A stretch of 53,738 bases of DNA, from the NCBI GenBank assembly GCA_964446595.1, contig CAYUPY010000004.1, positions 1-53,738 on the forward strand. The letters are read 5' to 3'. The notes beneath the pieces are model-generated. The model did no database searches, was not told where the DNA came from, and saw only the letters and a program-made list of their open reading frames with translations. The position numbers and the translations under genes are program-made. Source of the DNA: CAYUPY01 sp964446595 (GTDB lineage: Bacteria; Patescibacteriota; Dojkabacteria; J137; JAEUSD01). The first letter of the stretch is position 1; the number at the start of each line of letters is the position of its first letter. Positions 16,638 to 25,274 of the stretch are shown one piece after another.

Positions 16638-18269
16638 ATGGCCAAAAACGTACTATATGATGAAAAAGCCAGAGCTAAGCTAAAGGCTGGCGTCGATAAA
16701 CTTGCAAATGCCGTACGCGTTACAATGGGTCCTAAGGGAAGAAATGTAGCTATCGGTAAAGAATTTGGAGCTCAAACAATCACTAAAGACGGTGTAACCA
16801 TCGCTAAAGAGATTGAGCTAAGCGACCCAATCGAGAATGTAGGTGCTCAAATCGTAAAAGAAGCTGCTACTAAAACTGTAGACATCGCTGGTGACGGAAC
16901 GACTACAGCAGTAGTGCTGGCGCAAGCAATCATTCAAGCAGGAATGAAAAATGTAACAGCAGGTGCTAATCCAATGGAAATCCGCTCTGGTATTGAAAAA
17001 GGAGTAGCTACACTTGTTGCCAACTTGCGCTCAGCCGCAAAACAAGTAAAAGGAAAAGATGATATTGAAAAAGTCGCCACTATTTCTGCTAATGGTGACA
17101 AAGAAATTGGTGAGGTCTTAGCTAGCATCATGGACAAAGTAGGTCGTGAGGGAGTAGTGACTGTTGAAGAAGGCCGTACATTTGGGCTAGTTGAGAAATA
17201 CGTTGAGGGTATGCAATTTGACAAGGGCTACATTTCTCCATACTTCGCTGCTAAGTCTGAGGACTTGAAGGCAGAAATCGAAGACGTAAACATTATTATC
17301 ACTGACAAAAAGATTTCTGCCGTAAAGGATCTGATGCCTGTGCTAGAACAGCTCGCTTCACAAGGAAAACGTAACGTGGCAATTATTGCTGAAGATGTTG
17401 ACGGTGAAGCATTGTCTACACTTGTGCTGAATTACCTTAAAGGTAACTTAAACGTTGTTGCCGTTAAAGCTCCAGCTTTTGGAGACCGTCGTAAAGCTAT
17501 GTTGCAAGACATTGCAATCCTTACAGGTGGCGCAGTTATTACAGAGGAACTAGGTAAGAGTCTAGAAACTGCAACGATGGACGAATTAGGACATGCCGAT
17601 AAAATTATTGTAACTAAAGACGACACAACAATTGTTGGTGGAGCTGGTTCCGATAAAGAAATAGCTGCTCGAGTTGAGTCCCTAAAGAAAGAAGCTGAAA
17701 ACACAACTTCAGATTATGACAAAGAGAAGCTAATGGAGCGTATTGCTAAGCTTTCTGGAGGAGTAGCTGTTCTAGAGGTAGGAGCTGCAACGGAAGTAGA
17801 AATGAAAGAGCGTAAAGATCGTATCGAAGATGCTCTAGCTGCTACCCGTGCTGCTATTGAGGAAGGTATTGTACCTGGTGGCGGAATCGCACTAATTGAT
17901 GCCATTCCAGCCCTAGACAAGGTAGAAGTGGTGCGTGATGAAGAAATTGGTATTAGGATTCTTAGAGAGGCACTAGAGGAGCCTTTCCGACGCATTATGC
18001 TTAATGCTGGTAAAGAGCCTGCTGCTTGGAGACGTGATGTAGGCAAGGGCAAAGGTTATGATGCTCGTGAAGAAGCTGTAACCGATATGATCTCTGCCGG
18101 AATTATGGATCCTGTAAAAGTGACTCGTTCTGCTCTTGAAAACGCAGCCTCTGTTGCTGCTATGTTAATCACCACTGAAGCAATCGTGGTAGATGAGCCA
18201 AAGGGTGATGATGAAGGTGCTGGCGCCGGCGCCGGTGATATGGGTATGGGTGGAATGGGGATGATGTAG
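16638..18269 (+). CDS. groEL: Chaperonin GroEL
   Basis: The 543-residue product is full length, with GPKGRNVAI near residue 31, the ATP-binding GDGTTTAVVLAQAI (about 86-99), the apical domain and the flexible C-terminal tail ending in GGMGMM preceded by Gly-Ala repeats. It refolds substrate proteins with GroES in an ATP-driven cycle. It ends at a bidirectional terminator. The codon use is smooth and no GC-rich inverted repeats of the intragenic type were seen, apart from the GGCGCC-rich tail codons. Confidence 0.98.
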   Translation: MAKNVLYDEKARAKLKAGVDKLANAVRVTMGPKGRNVAIGKEFGAQTITKDGVTIAKEIELSDPIENVGAQIVKEAATKTVDIAGDGTTTAVVLAQAIIQAGMKNVTAGANPMEIRSGIEKGVATLVANLRSAAKQVKGKDDIEKVATISANGDKEIGEVLASIMDKVGREGVVTVEEGRTFGLVEKYVEGMQFDKGYISPYFAAKSEDLKAEIEDVNIIITDKKISAVKDLMPVLEQLASQGKRNVAIIAEDVDGEALSTLVLNYLKGNLNVVAVKAPAFGDRRKAMLQDIAILTGGAVITEELGKSLETATMDELGHADKIIVTKDDTTIVGGAGSDKEIAARVESLKKEAENTTSDYDKEKLMERIAKLSGGVAVLEVGAATEVEMKERKDRIEDALAATRAAIEEGIVPGGGIALIDAIPALDKVEVVRDEEIGIRILREALEEPFRRIMLNAGKEPAAWRRDVGKGKGYDAREEAVTDMISAGIMDPVKVTRSALENAASVAAMLITTEAIVVDEPKGDDEGAGAGAGDMGMGGMGMM

Positions 18270-18299
18270 GTCATCATTCTTTTCCAATGAATGTGTCAA

Positions 18300-18327
18300 A
18301 AAATGACGCCCGCAAGGGCGTCATTTT
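18300..18327. terminator. Bidirectional terminator between groEL and the receiver-like gene
   Basis: The arms 18300-18311 and 18316-18327 pair perfectly (12 bp) around a GCAA loop. A-runs on the left and T-runs on the right let it serve groEL on the plus strand and the minus-strand gene whose stop is at 18329. Confidence 0.85.
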
Positions 18328-18328
18328 G

Positions 18329-18907
18329 TTATTCTTCCCTCAGCCCAACCATTGCTAGTAGTCTTTGTATACCATCATCTTCTAATAAATCCATCTTATC
18401 TATGATTCTGGTTGGATGAATGTAAGTGCTTAGGTAAGTTGGGGTTCCTAGTCCAATGATTGGATTCATGTAACTGAGTTCTTCTATTAAGTGTTGAGTG
18501 ATTATTGCCCCTCCCACATAATTTTTTTCCTGGAAGTGATCATAGTGTCCAAGTGGATCGGTAGTTTCTTCTCTGGCTAGGCTAAGCTCATTAGTAACCA
18601 TGATAAAGTCACTAAGTGAGATCTTGTCCTCAAGCGCTCTTAGTCCGATCATAGAATTTGTATGGCCAATACAAATAAGCCCTTCATAGGCTAGGAGCCT
18701 AATCAGGATTTCAGCTATCTCAGGATCGTCTTCAATTAAGAAATAGCTGCGTCCTTTTAAAAGTTCACCAAATGTGGCATTTAAGGTATCTAGCAGCTCT
18801 GGCCTAAGATATTGAGCTATTACGGGAGGTTGAATGTTGTCTGCAGATTCATATCCACCATCAGTTAATGCTGCTTCTGCCAGCAGGCTGTAATTATCAG
18901 GTCTCAT
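18329..18907 (-). CDS. Receiver-like protein without the phospho-acceptor Asp
   Basis: The 192-residue protein contains SYFLIEDDPEIAEILIRLLA (54-73), which matches the first strand and helix of response-regulator receivers, including the acidic pair D60-D61. The segment ISLSDFIMVTNELSLA (96-111) is where the phosphorylated Asp should sit, but the position reads Thr/Asn (T105-N106). It is therefore a degenerate receiver (pseudo-receiver). The N-terminal 50 and C-terminal 80 residues match nothing I know. It is transcribed divergently from an OmpR-type winged-helix protein 110 nt away, so the two may form a split regulator. Confidence 0.5.
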   Translation of the reverse strand: MRPDNYSLLAEAALTDGGYESADNIQPPVIAQYLRPELLDTLNATFGELLKGRSYFLIEDDPEIAEILIRLLAYEGLICIGHTNSMIGLRALEDKISLSDFIMVTNELSLAREETTDPLGHYDHFQEKNYVGGAIITQHLIEELSYMNPIIGLGTPTYLSTYIHPTRIIDKMDLLEDDGIQRLLAMVGLREE

Positions 18908-18969
18908 AAAGTATTAATAAAAAGTATTGATAGATATTACACATATATAGTGATACTTACCTGAATTTA

Positions 18970-19017
18970 AATGATAAGCAAATTACTAAAATGATATTCA
19001 TACTGCTAGAATGATAT
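18970..19017. promoter_or_regulatory. Triple 20-nt-spaced direct repeat in a divergent promoter region
   Basis: ATGATA occurs at 18971, 18991 and 19011, exactly 20 nt apart, each preceded by A and within a wider (C)TAAAATGATAT-type match (the last two are near-identical over 12 nt). The third copy overlaps the -10 box TAGAAT (19007-19012) and reaches the ATG at 19018. Two-turn spacing suits cooperative binding by an OmpR-type winged-helix protein such as the adjacent gene product. Confidence 0.55.
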
Positions 19018-20181
19018 ATGTCTTTATTTTCTAACACCCAGTACCAAAACATTGTGGTGGATAGACTTGTGTCGGCAATTAAGGAAACACGGAATGCTAA
19101 CGTACTGTCTTTTTATGGAACTAGTAGCGAGAGATTGTTGGGAAATGTAGCAAATATGCAGTATTTGCAGGAGTTTGATCAAAACTATAAATGGGATCAA
19201 CATATTCTGCTGTATTATGACTGTGATAACGGAGAGGAATATTTTGAAAGAACTTTGAGTGCTGGCTTAGCAAGGTATTTTTATGAGGATGACCTTTTCC
19301 GTCAAGTTTATGAGGCTATTGCTGCTGGCAAGAAGATCTCACTGATATTGGCGAATTATCGTTTTGGGTATAAGGTGATCACAAATCTTGCTAATCTGAT
19401 TGCTGGACTCGATCGCCGCCTAACGCATTTTATAGTGCACATGCATCCAGGAGAGTATTATTCGCACCCAGGTACTAAGTACAGCCCGCGTACAGTGCTT
19501 TCTCATAATATTATTAAGTTGCCATATTTAAATGAAGACGAAGCGGAAGAATGGATCAATATCCTAGTTAAGAATCACGGTTATAGGTTGACGGCAAAGG
19601 ATCGTCAACAAGTTATTAACTTTAGTGGAGGGGTTCCTTCTTTAATTAGAAATCTAGTTCGCGAGCTACAACGGTCAGATTTTGAAACTGTAATCAATTC
19701 TGAGCCAATAGTTAATTTAGTAAATATAATTTGGCATAGGTTACAAGAAGATGAGCGCGAAGAGCTGGAAAGTGTCATTATCAATAAGTCTACTGTTGAT
19801 CAAGACCGGTTTGCTTATTTTGAGGACTTCGGGTTAACCGAAAATGGACGCTATAAAAGTCAGTGGCTAAAAAAGATAGCTTATCCTGCTGTAGAGAAGC
19901 ATGAGTTGCGACTAGAGCAGGGTAAGTTGAAGCTGGCGGGAAAGGGTATTTCAAAAATTTTTTCCGTGCAAGAGCAGATATTAATAAGTGAGCTACTGGG
20001 GAAGAGAGGGGAGAGAGTAAGCAGGGATGAGCTAATTAGTAGAATTTGGGGTAAAAATGTTGAGAATCCTGATTGGCTGCTAAATCAGTTAGTGTTGCGG
20101 ACACGAAGTAAATTAGCCCTAATTGGGCTGCCTAGCCGTACGATTCAAGTAAGTAGGGGTTATGGTTATAAAATTGAGTAA
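19018..20181 (+). CDS. ATPase-like protein with C-terminal OmpR-type winged-helix domain
   Basis: In the 387-residue protein, residues about 10-300 follow the layout of AAA/STAND NTPases (helix, strand VLSFYGTSSERLLG at 29-42, further strands, a FSGGVPSLIRNL helix like the lid of such ATPases). The P-loop Lys/Thr is absent (GTSSERLL in place of GxxxxGKT), so nucleotide binding is doubtful. Residues 311-387 are a clear OmpR/PhoB effector domain: VSRDELISRIWG, then RTRSKL and the wing VSRGYGYKIE. It is probably a DNA-binding regulator of the divergent gene pair. The start is supported by a -10 box ending 5 nt upstream. Confidence 0.7.
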   Translation: MSLFSNTQYQNIVVDRLVSAIKETRNANVLSFYGTSSERLLGNVANMQYLQEFDQNYKWDQHILLYYDCDNGEEYFERTLSAGLARYFYEDDLFRQVYEAIAAGKKISLILANYRFGYKVITNLANLIAGLDRRLTHFIVHMHPGEYYSHPGTKYSPRTVLSHNIIKLPYLNEDEAEEWINILVKNHGYRLTAKDRQQVINFSGGVPSLIRNLVRELQRSDFETVINSEPIVNLVNIIWHRLQEDEREELESVIINKSTVDQDRFAYFEDFGLTENGRYKSQWLKKIAYPAVEKHELRLEQGKLKLAGKGISKIFSVQEQILISELLGKRGERVSRDELISRIWGKNVENPDWLLNQLVLRTRSKLALIGLPSRTIQVSRGYGYKIE

Positions 20182-20196
20182 GTTTAAGTAAGTGTT

Positions 20197-20208
20197 TATA
20201 CTATTAAT
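20197..20208 (+). promoter_or_regulatory. -10 box with leaderless geometry
   Basis: TATACT (20197-20202) ends 6 nt before the ATG at 20209. It would drive the secretion-like cluster beginning here. Confidence 0.4.
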
Positions 20209-20565
20209 ATGTTGGTGAAAGATTACCTGTTAAATTTTTTTATTTGGTGGTATGTCGTGAGGTGCAGAGAGTTGGCTGGTAAATTAGTGCATAGATTCGT
20301 GTTTTTGCTTCAATACACTAACACTTTGCCAATGGCGCAGAACTTGGGGAAGCCACTTTATCAAGACGATTCTGGTATTGGAGTGATGATTGGTTTAGTT
20401 GTAAGAGGATTATGGGTTTGGATGGGAGGGATTGCAAGTGTAGTCCTAATTATCCCTTTTACTCTTGTTTTTCTGATTAACTTGCTTTTACCACTAGGCA
20501 TACTCATTATGTTTTTAATGGTAGCAATGACATCAATAGGGAGGGCTGCAATAGTTGGCGGATAA
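20209..20565 (+). CDS. Small membrane protein heading the secretion-like cluster
   Basis: An unrecognised 118-residue protein. It has an amphipathic/aromatic N-terminus (LLNFFIWWYVVRC), a soluble middle and two hydrophobic helices at about 57-80 and 82-105. The stop overlaps the start of the next gene (TAATG), so it is translationally coupled to the membrane-anchored Clp-like ATPase and may be its membrane partner. Confidence 0.6.
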   Translation: MLVKDYLLNFFIWWYVVRCRELAGKLVHRFVFLLQYTNTLPMAQNLGKPLYQDDSGIGVMIGLVVRGLWVWMGGIASVVLIIPFTLVFLINLLLPLGILIMFLMVAMTSIGRAAIVGG

Positions 20566-23117
20566 TGAAAGTTTTAAGAGATAAGCAAAAACTAGGACAA
20601 GTTGCAGAAACAGACATACATATTGATTGGGACAGACTTCTGAGTCACAAAGGGGCGCTGGCGCACAGGTTTGCGTCCGAAAAATTTTTCGGACGCGCAC
20701 TAAGGCATGTCTCGTACGCACTTTTTGGTGTGGCTGTAATTTTAGGGTTAATAAGTGGAGAGCTAAACTTATCTTCTTTTACAGGCGCTAATTGGGTCAT
20801 GAGTTTGTTGTTAGGGGCTGCAGCAACTATTAATGCATACGGTCAGTTTTTAGGACGCGATTTTCAGGACTTTGCATTCAATTTATCTAACAGAACAAAA
20901 CTGCGGCAAGTAGACTGGAATTATAAGCAGAAAGTCGAGGTAAATGATTTTATAGCCATATCGGTTTGGGAAGCAGTCGACAAAGCGTACTATCTAGACT
21001 CTGGGCAACAGTTTTTGCAGAACTTTGCCAAGGAGCTATTTGGCGCGCCTGGCGTGGTAGCCATGTTTGAGAGATTGGGAGTACATGACCAGGCGCGCCA
21101 GCACCTCATTGAAAGCGTATCTGTGCATAAGCAGGATCTGGCTGATCATACAGATTTGATACTAAATGCTTTACGGCTTAGTGCTGGATTGGAATCGGAA
21201 AATATTGAACCTGAAAATGTGGTTATAGTCATGTGGGAGAGTCTTTTGATAAGTGAGCTAGCAAGGCTCGGAGTAAATTTGGCGGAAATGAATGCAGTTA
21301 AAGCCTGGATACAGTTGAATAATCGCAAGTATCATTACCAGCAAATTTGGAAGCGGATGTCTTTAATCAAACCAAAAGGGACTGTTAATAGAGCCTATAC
21401 CTCTCGCTACGCACCGACTTTAGAGCAATTTGGAGAAGACTATACGTTAAGCGCCGCCACAGGTGAATTCTTGCTTTCCATAGGTAAGGAAGAGCAAATG
21501 CGCCTGTTAATGAGAACAATGCAGCAGGAGGAGGCCGCAACGCTAATAATCGGTAGGCCTGGAGTTGGTAAAACCCATTTTTTGAAATATTTGGCAGTGA
21601 GAATGGTGGTAGAGGATGTAGTTCCTGCAATGCGTGACCATAGGTTAGTTGCTTTTGATCTGAGTAAGGCTTTCACAACTAGTCAAAGCATTGAAAACTT
21701 TAAACAAGTGCTATTGAAAATGTTTGAGGAGGTAGCAGCATCAGGTGACATTATTTTAGTTCTAGATAATCTCGATTTAGCATTGGATGTGAGAGACGAT
21801 TTACAATCTGAAATTGTGAATCTAATAGATGGGGCGATTACAAAATACAAAATAAGAGTGATAGCTACGGCTAGTACAAATGGTTATAACCGCTTTATTA
21901 AAGCTCACCGTGGATTGTCGGGTAGATTTAAAGTGGTGGAGTTAATAGAGCCCGCGGCGGCTACGGCGTTACAAATTTTGGTGGACGAAGCCGCCGCAAT
22001 GGAGAAAAAGTCAGGGGTTAAGTTCGAGCTGCCTGCGTTGCGCGAGATCGTGAATTTGGCTACTAAATTTGATCACGACCGTGTTTTGCCTGACAAGGGT
22101 GTGGCTATTATGGAGGAAGCACTATTTGAAGCACAAGATAAAGAGCTAAATAGTGTCTCCAGACAAGTAGTTGATACAGTAATCTCCCGCAAAGTAGGTG
22201 TGTCCGTAGGTAAGTTGTCCGAATCAGAGGCTTCAAAGTTAATGAACTTAGAAAAAGAGTTACACGAACGAGTTGTCGGCCAAACACAGGCCATAAAAGC
22301 GGTTGCTAATGCTTTGCGTCGAGCGCGAGCTGGTCTGCAGAAGAGTGCTAAACCCGTAGCCTCATTCCTATTCTTCGGTCCCACAGGTGTGGGAAAAACT
22401 GAGGTGGCACGAACCCTAGCCGCTACCTACTATGGAGCAGAAAAACTAATGATACGCATAGATATGTCCGAATTCCAAGAATCAGACAACCTAAAACGTC
22501 TAATAGGCGCAGAGGAAAACGGCGAATTTATTGGTGGGCAGCTTACTGAAGCTGTAAGAAGTAAGCCATTCTCCTTAGTATTGTTCGATGAGGTTGAGAA
22601 GGCTAATCCAAAGGTTCTTGATCTTCTCCTACAGATTTTGGACGAGGGTCACATTACTGATGGTTTGGGTCGCAAAGTCGACTTTACTAACACGATCATC
22701 ATCCTCACTTCAAATGCCGGTTCTCGTAGCCTGGCAGAAAGAATAAGTAGGGGTGAAAGATATCACGAGGTCTACAGTGCAGTCTTGCCAGAATTAAGAA
22801 CTATTTTTAGGGTAGAATTTTTAAACAGATTTGACCAGATTATTATGTTTAAGCCTTTAACTCCAGTAGAAATCCAGCAAGTAGCAGATCAAATGTTGCA
22901 TAAATTACAGGATCAGTTACTAGAACAAGGTTATCATTTCACCTATACTAAAACTGTGCTGGAAGAACTTACAAAATTAGGCTACAGTGCCATTTACGGT
23001 GCTAGGCAAATGAGCCGTGCTATTCAAGAACACGTTGAAGATAAACTTGCAGCCGCTATCGTAAGTGGAAAGTTAACACCAGGTGGTACTTTTAGTTTAG
23101 AAAGCCTAGAGGGATGA
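20565..23117 (+). CDS. Membrane-anchored Clp-type double AAA+ ATPase
   Basis: In the 850-residue protein, two membrane helices lie at about 49-66 and 76-93, followed by a region of about 230 residues without a recognisable Clp N domain. The first AAA+ module has Walker A GRPGVGKT (330-337) but Walker B reads LVLDNLDL, with Asn where the catalytic Glu is expected. The second module is canonical: GPTGVGKTE (605-613), LVLFDEVEKA, sensor LTSNAG, Arg finger EFLNRFD and GARQMSRAIQ. No LGF/IGF-type ClpP-docking tripeptide is apparent, so it is probably an unfoldase or disassembly motor rather than protease-linked. It carries three GC-rich inverted repeats. The 3' end overlaps the next gene by ATGA. 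Confidence 0.85.
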   Translation: MKVLRDKQKLGQVAETDIHIDWDRLLSHKGALAHRFASEKFFGRALRHVSYALFGVAVILGLISGELNLSSFTGANWVMSLLLGAAATINAYGQFLGRDFQDFAFNLSNRTKLRQVDWNYKQKVEVNDFIAISVWEAVDKAYYLDSGQQFLQNFAKELFGAPGVVAMFERLGVHDQARQHLIESVSVHKQDLADHTDLILNALRLSAGLESENIEPENVVIVMWESLLISELARLGVNLAEMNAVKAWIQLNNRKYHYQQIWKRMSLIKPKGTVNRAYTSRYAPTLEQFGEDYTLSAATGEFLLSIGKEEQMRLLMRTMQQEEAATLIIGRPGVGKTHFLKYLAVRMVVEDVVPAMRDHRLVAFDLSKAFTTSQSIENFKQVLLKMFEEVAASGDIILVLDNLDLALDVRDDLQSEIVNLIDGAITKYKIRVIATASTNGYNRFIKAHRGLSGRFKVVELIEPAAATALQILVDEAAAMEKKSGVKFELPALREIVNLATKFDHDRVLPDKGVAIMEEALFEAQDKELNSVSRQVVDTVISRKVGVSVGKLSESEASKLMNLEKELHERVVGQTQAIKAVANALRRARAGLQKSAKPVASFLFFGPTGVGKTEVARTLAATYYGAEKLMIRIDMSEFQESDNLKRLIGAEENGEFIGGQLTEAVRSKPFSLVLFDEVEKANPKVLDLLLQILDEGHITDGLGRKVDFTNTIIILTSNAGSRSLAERISRGERYHEVYSAVLPELRTIFRVEFLNRFDQIIMFKPLTPVEIQQVADQMLHKLQDQLLEQGYHFTYTKTVLEELTKLGYSAIYGARQMSRAIQEHVEDKLAAAIVSGKLTPGGTFSLESLEG
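20673..20696. repeat. Intragenic 24-nt perfect palindrome in the Clp-like gene
   Basis: Arms GCGTCCGAAAAA (20673-20684) and its exact complement (20685-20696) have no loop. CGCTGGCG lies 10 nt upstream (20656-20663). Confidence 0.8.
21041..21100. repeat. Intragenic inverted repeat in the Clp-like gene (12-bp arms, 36-nt loop)
   Basis: TGGCGCGCCTGG (21041-21052) pairs perfectly with CCAGGCGCGCCA (21089-21100). Confidence 0.8.
21954..21997. repeat. Intragenic inverted repeat in the Clp-like gene (9-bp arms, 26-nt loop)
   Basis: GCGGCGGCT (21954-21962) pairs with AGCCGCCGC (21989-21997), between the two AAA+ modules. Confidence 0.65.
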
Positions 23118-24883
23118 AAAGATTAAAACTGCCAAATCTCCGAATATTTAAGTTGCTCACTTTGATACTTTTCGTGTTGGCGAGTGGTCTCATGGTAGTT
23201 CCTGCTTCTGCACAAAGACCGTTAAGTTGTGTTGGGGTTAACTTCAATGTAGATGGTGGTCAACAATGGGGTAGCTTAAGTGTACCACCCCCAGATTTTG
23301 GAGGTATTTTTGATGATCCAATTATTGTCCGCCCGGAGATTACTCTAGAGAATGCTGTGAATGTGCCGAGCATTGATCAAGTTCGTTTTTCTTATCGCAG
23401 AGAAGGTGCCGGTTGGGTACAATTGAACAATTTAGTATTCATCTATACTGGTGATTATGGAGCAGGTGCTAGCCGTTATGTGTCGCAAGGATTTAGTTTT
23501 CCGGTAGATATGCCAGGTCAATGGGAGTATACCATCGAATTCGAAGCTCAGGACATTACTCTTACTGGTACAGGTAATGGTTGCCCAACTTCTGCAAGCC
23601 CAACCATACCATTTACTGTAACTGCGGAAGAGTTAGACAATAGTGTTGTCGCTGCTGGTTGTGGGCGGTTAGAAAATGCAGGTTACGACGTGACTAATCG
23701 ATTTACATGTCAATACTTGAGCAATACTAGTAACAGTGGCTTTAGAGGAGAAGTAAAACAAACTAATTGTGGGCCGGGTTTTGTACCTGACCAAAAGGGT
23801 TGTGAAGTAGGTCGGAGCTTTTTCGGTGAAGATATAGAGGATGCCGGTTCAGTTAACTCTCAGTTCTGTATGAGTTGCATTACTCAAGAGCAGGCTAACT
23901 ATGTTGCGGCAGGTCATTTAGATGCCTGTGATATTAATGCTGAAACGCCATGCACCCAAGAACGTTCGCTTGAGTGTTTACCCACAGCAAGTGGAGATGT
24001 AGATATTAATGGAAATCCAGTGTCGCATCGGTGTTTGTACACTGAACCTATCTTATCCTCAGGATCACCTTGTTATACTAGGGCTGCCGAATGTGCCTCT
24101 AATTTAGGCTTTAACAGCTGCCAGAACCCAGCAGCAGGTACATATATAGGAGTATGTACTAACTCTGTAACTAGTCCAGAAGCTGATTGTGGCGATTATG
24201 ATGATCCAGATGAGTACTGTAAACAAAGACTAAATGCCGATAACGCGTATTGTCAGTTTTTAGTTGGGGCTTCACAGTGCGAAATCCGCGGGAGAGAAAC
24301 ACCGAGTAACGAAGATCCAAACGACCCTAACTCTCCTACAGGTATTACAAACTATGCCTATGCGTCTGACCAATTTGGAGTGATTAATTGTCCGTATTCT
24401 TTTCCCACTGTGTTACCCGAGTGGCTTGCAGAGTTGGTGGGTAGAGTAGGAATTAACTTGGGGCAACAGGCCTTGCGCCGACTTACACAGGAGGAAATTA
24501 CGGAGAGACGCAAGAATGATGAAAAGATTTACTTCATTGCTGATCCTGCTTCAAACCAGGACGAAAGGCGTGAATTCTACCAGTGTGCAAGCTGTATTGA
24601 TGACGGGGGTACTTGGACGGGTATTGGCTGTATTGTCACTACAATTGAGGGCCTTTTTAACTCATTATTAAGAATAATTCTAGGGGTAATGGGAGGGGTT
24701 GCCCTTATTAGGTTAATAATACTGGGATACCAGTATCAGTTTGCTGGTGAAGATAAAATCAAGCCCTCGGTACAAGATATCTTAGCCACCTTAGGAGGTT
24801 TGCTATTGGTACTATTTAGTGTGGTAATTCTGAGATTTATTGGTGTAAACCTCTTAGATATAGTGCCTCCTGGTTTCTTCTAA
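23114..24883 (+). CDS. Secreted Cys-rich protein with a C-terminal VirB2-like two-helix tail
   Basis: The 589-residue protein has a signal peptide (residues 1-33, ending VVPASAQR) and a long extracytoplasmic region with more than 25 cysteines, many in pairs (CMSC, CASC), suggesting disulfide-bonded repeats. The last 75 residues form two membrane helices separated by a charged turn (FAGEDKIKPSVQDIL), the same pattern as the small pilin-like proteins that follow. It probably belongs to the same surface structure, as an adhesin or tip-like member with a pilin-type anchor. Its start overlaps the Clp-like stop by 4 nt. Confidence 0.6.
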   Translation: MKRLKLPNLRIFKLLTLILFVLASGLMVVPASAQRPLSCVGVNFNVDGGQQWGSLSVPPPDFGGIFDDPIIVRPEITLENAVNVPSIDQVRFSYRREGAGWVQLNNLVFIYTGDYGAGASRYVSQGFSFPVDMPGQWEYTIEFEAQDITLTGTGNGCPTSASPTIPFTVTAEELDNSVVAAGCGRLENAGYDVTNRFTCQYLSNTSNSGFRGEVKQTNCGPGFVPDQKGCEVGRSFFGEDIEDAGSVNSQFCMSCITQEQANYVAAGHLDACDINAETPCTQERSLECLPTASGDVDINGNPVSHRCLYTEPILSSGSPCYTRAAECASNLGFNSCQNPAAGTYIGVCTNSVTSPEADCGDYDDPDEYCKQRLNADNAYCQFLVGASQCEIRGRETPSNEDPNDPNSPTGITNYAYASDQFGVINCPYSFPTVLPEWLAELVGRVGINLGQQALRRLTQEEITERRKNDEKIYFIADPASNQDERREFYQCASCIDDGGTWTGIGCIVTTIEGLFNSLLRIILGVMGGVALIRLIILGYQYQFAGEDKIKPSVQDILATLGGLLLVLFSVVILRFIGVNLLDIVPPGFF

Positions 24884-24904
24884 TTTCTTAGGGTAATATG
24901 TACT

Positions 24905-25273
24905 ATGAAGAAAATATTTAACAAAGCAACCCTAGTCAGTATTTTTACATTTAGTGTAATGTTACTACCTGTATTTCCAGTATATGCGCAAATCCAGAAT
25001 CCAGTAGTATTTGATGACCTGACCGAGATAATAAATACTTACCTAGGGATTTTTAGGGTTATCGTAGTAATTATCTTCGTGGGTGTACTAGCAGGTGGAG
25101 GCTTTGTTTACTTAACTGCCGGATCAGATGAAGGCAAGGTGGCAAATGCTAAAAAGATGATAATTGCAGCTATCGTTGGTTTCGTAATTATCGTACTTGC
25201 TCCCGCAATTGTGCAATTCCTTGGTGCTTTACTTGGTGTTCAGGGTGGATTAGTTAATGATCTAAACAACTAG
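24905..25273 (+). CDS. VirB2/TrbC-like pilin protein
   Basis: The 122-residue product has a signal peptide (to about 29, ending VYAQ), a short mature N-terminus and two hydrophobic helices (IIVVIIFVGVLAGGGFVYLTAG and MIIAAIVGFVIIVLAPAIVQFLGALL) linked by a polar turn GSDEGKVANAKK. This is the compact form of the T4SS pilin/TrbC-VirB2 family common in CPR genomes. Such subunits assemble into conjugative or secretion pili. It is the first of five such genes in a row. Confidence 0.8.
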   Translation: MKKIFNKATLVSIFTFSVMLLPVFPVYAQIQNPVVFDDLTEIINTYLGIFRVIVVIIFVGVLAGGGFVYLTAGSDEGKVANAKKMIIAAIVGFVIIVLAPAIVQFLGALLGVQGGLVNDLNN

Positions 25274-25274
25274 A

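Noticed and set aside
6640..23117. UGA recoding as in Gracilibacteria or Absconditabacteria
   Set aside because: yidC and the Clp-like gene end at UGA in normal positions, and no gene needs in-frame UGA read-through.
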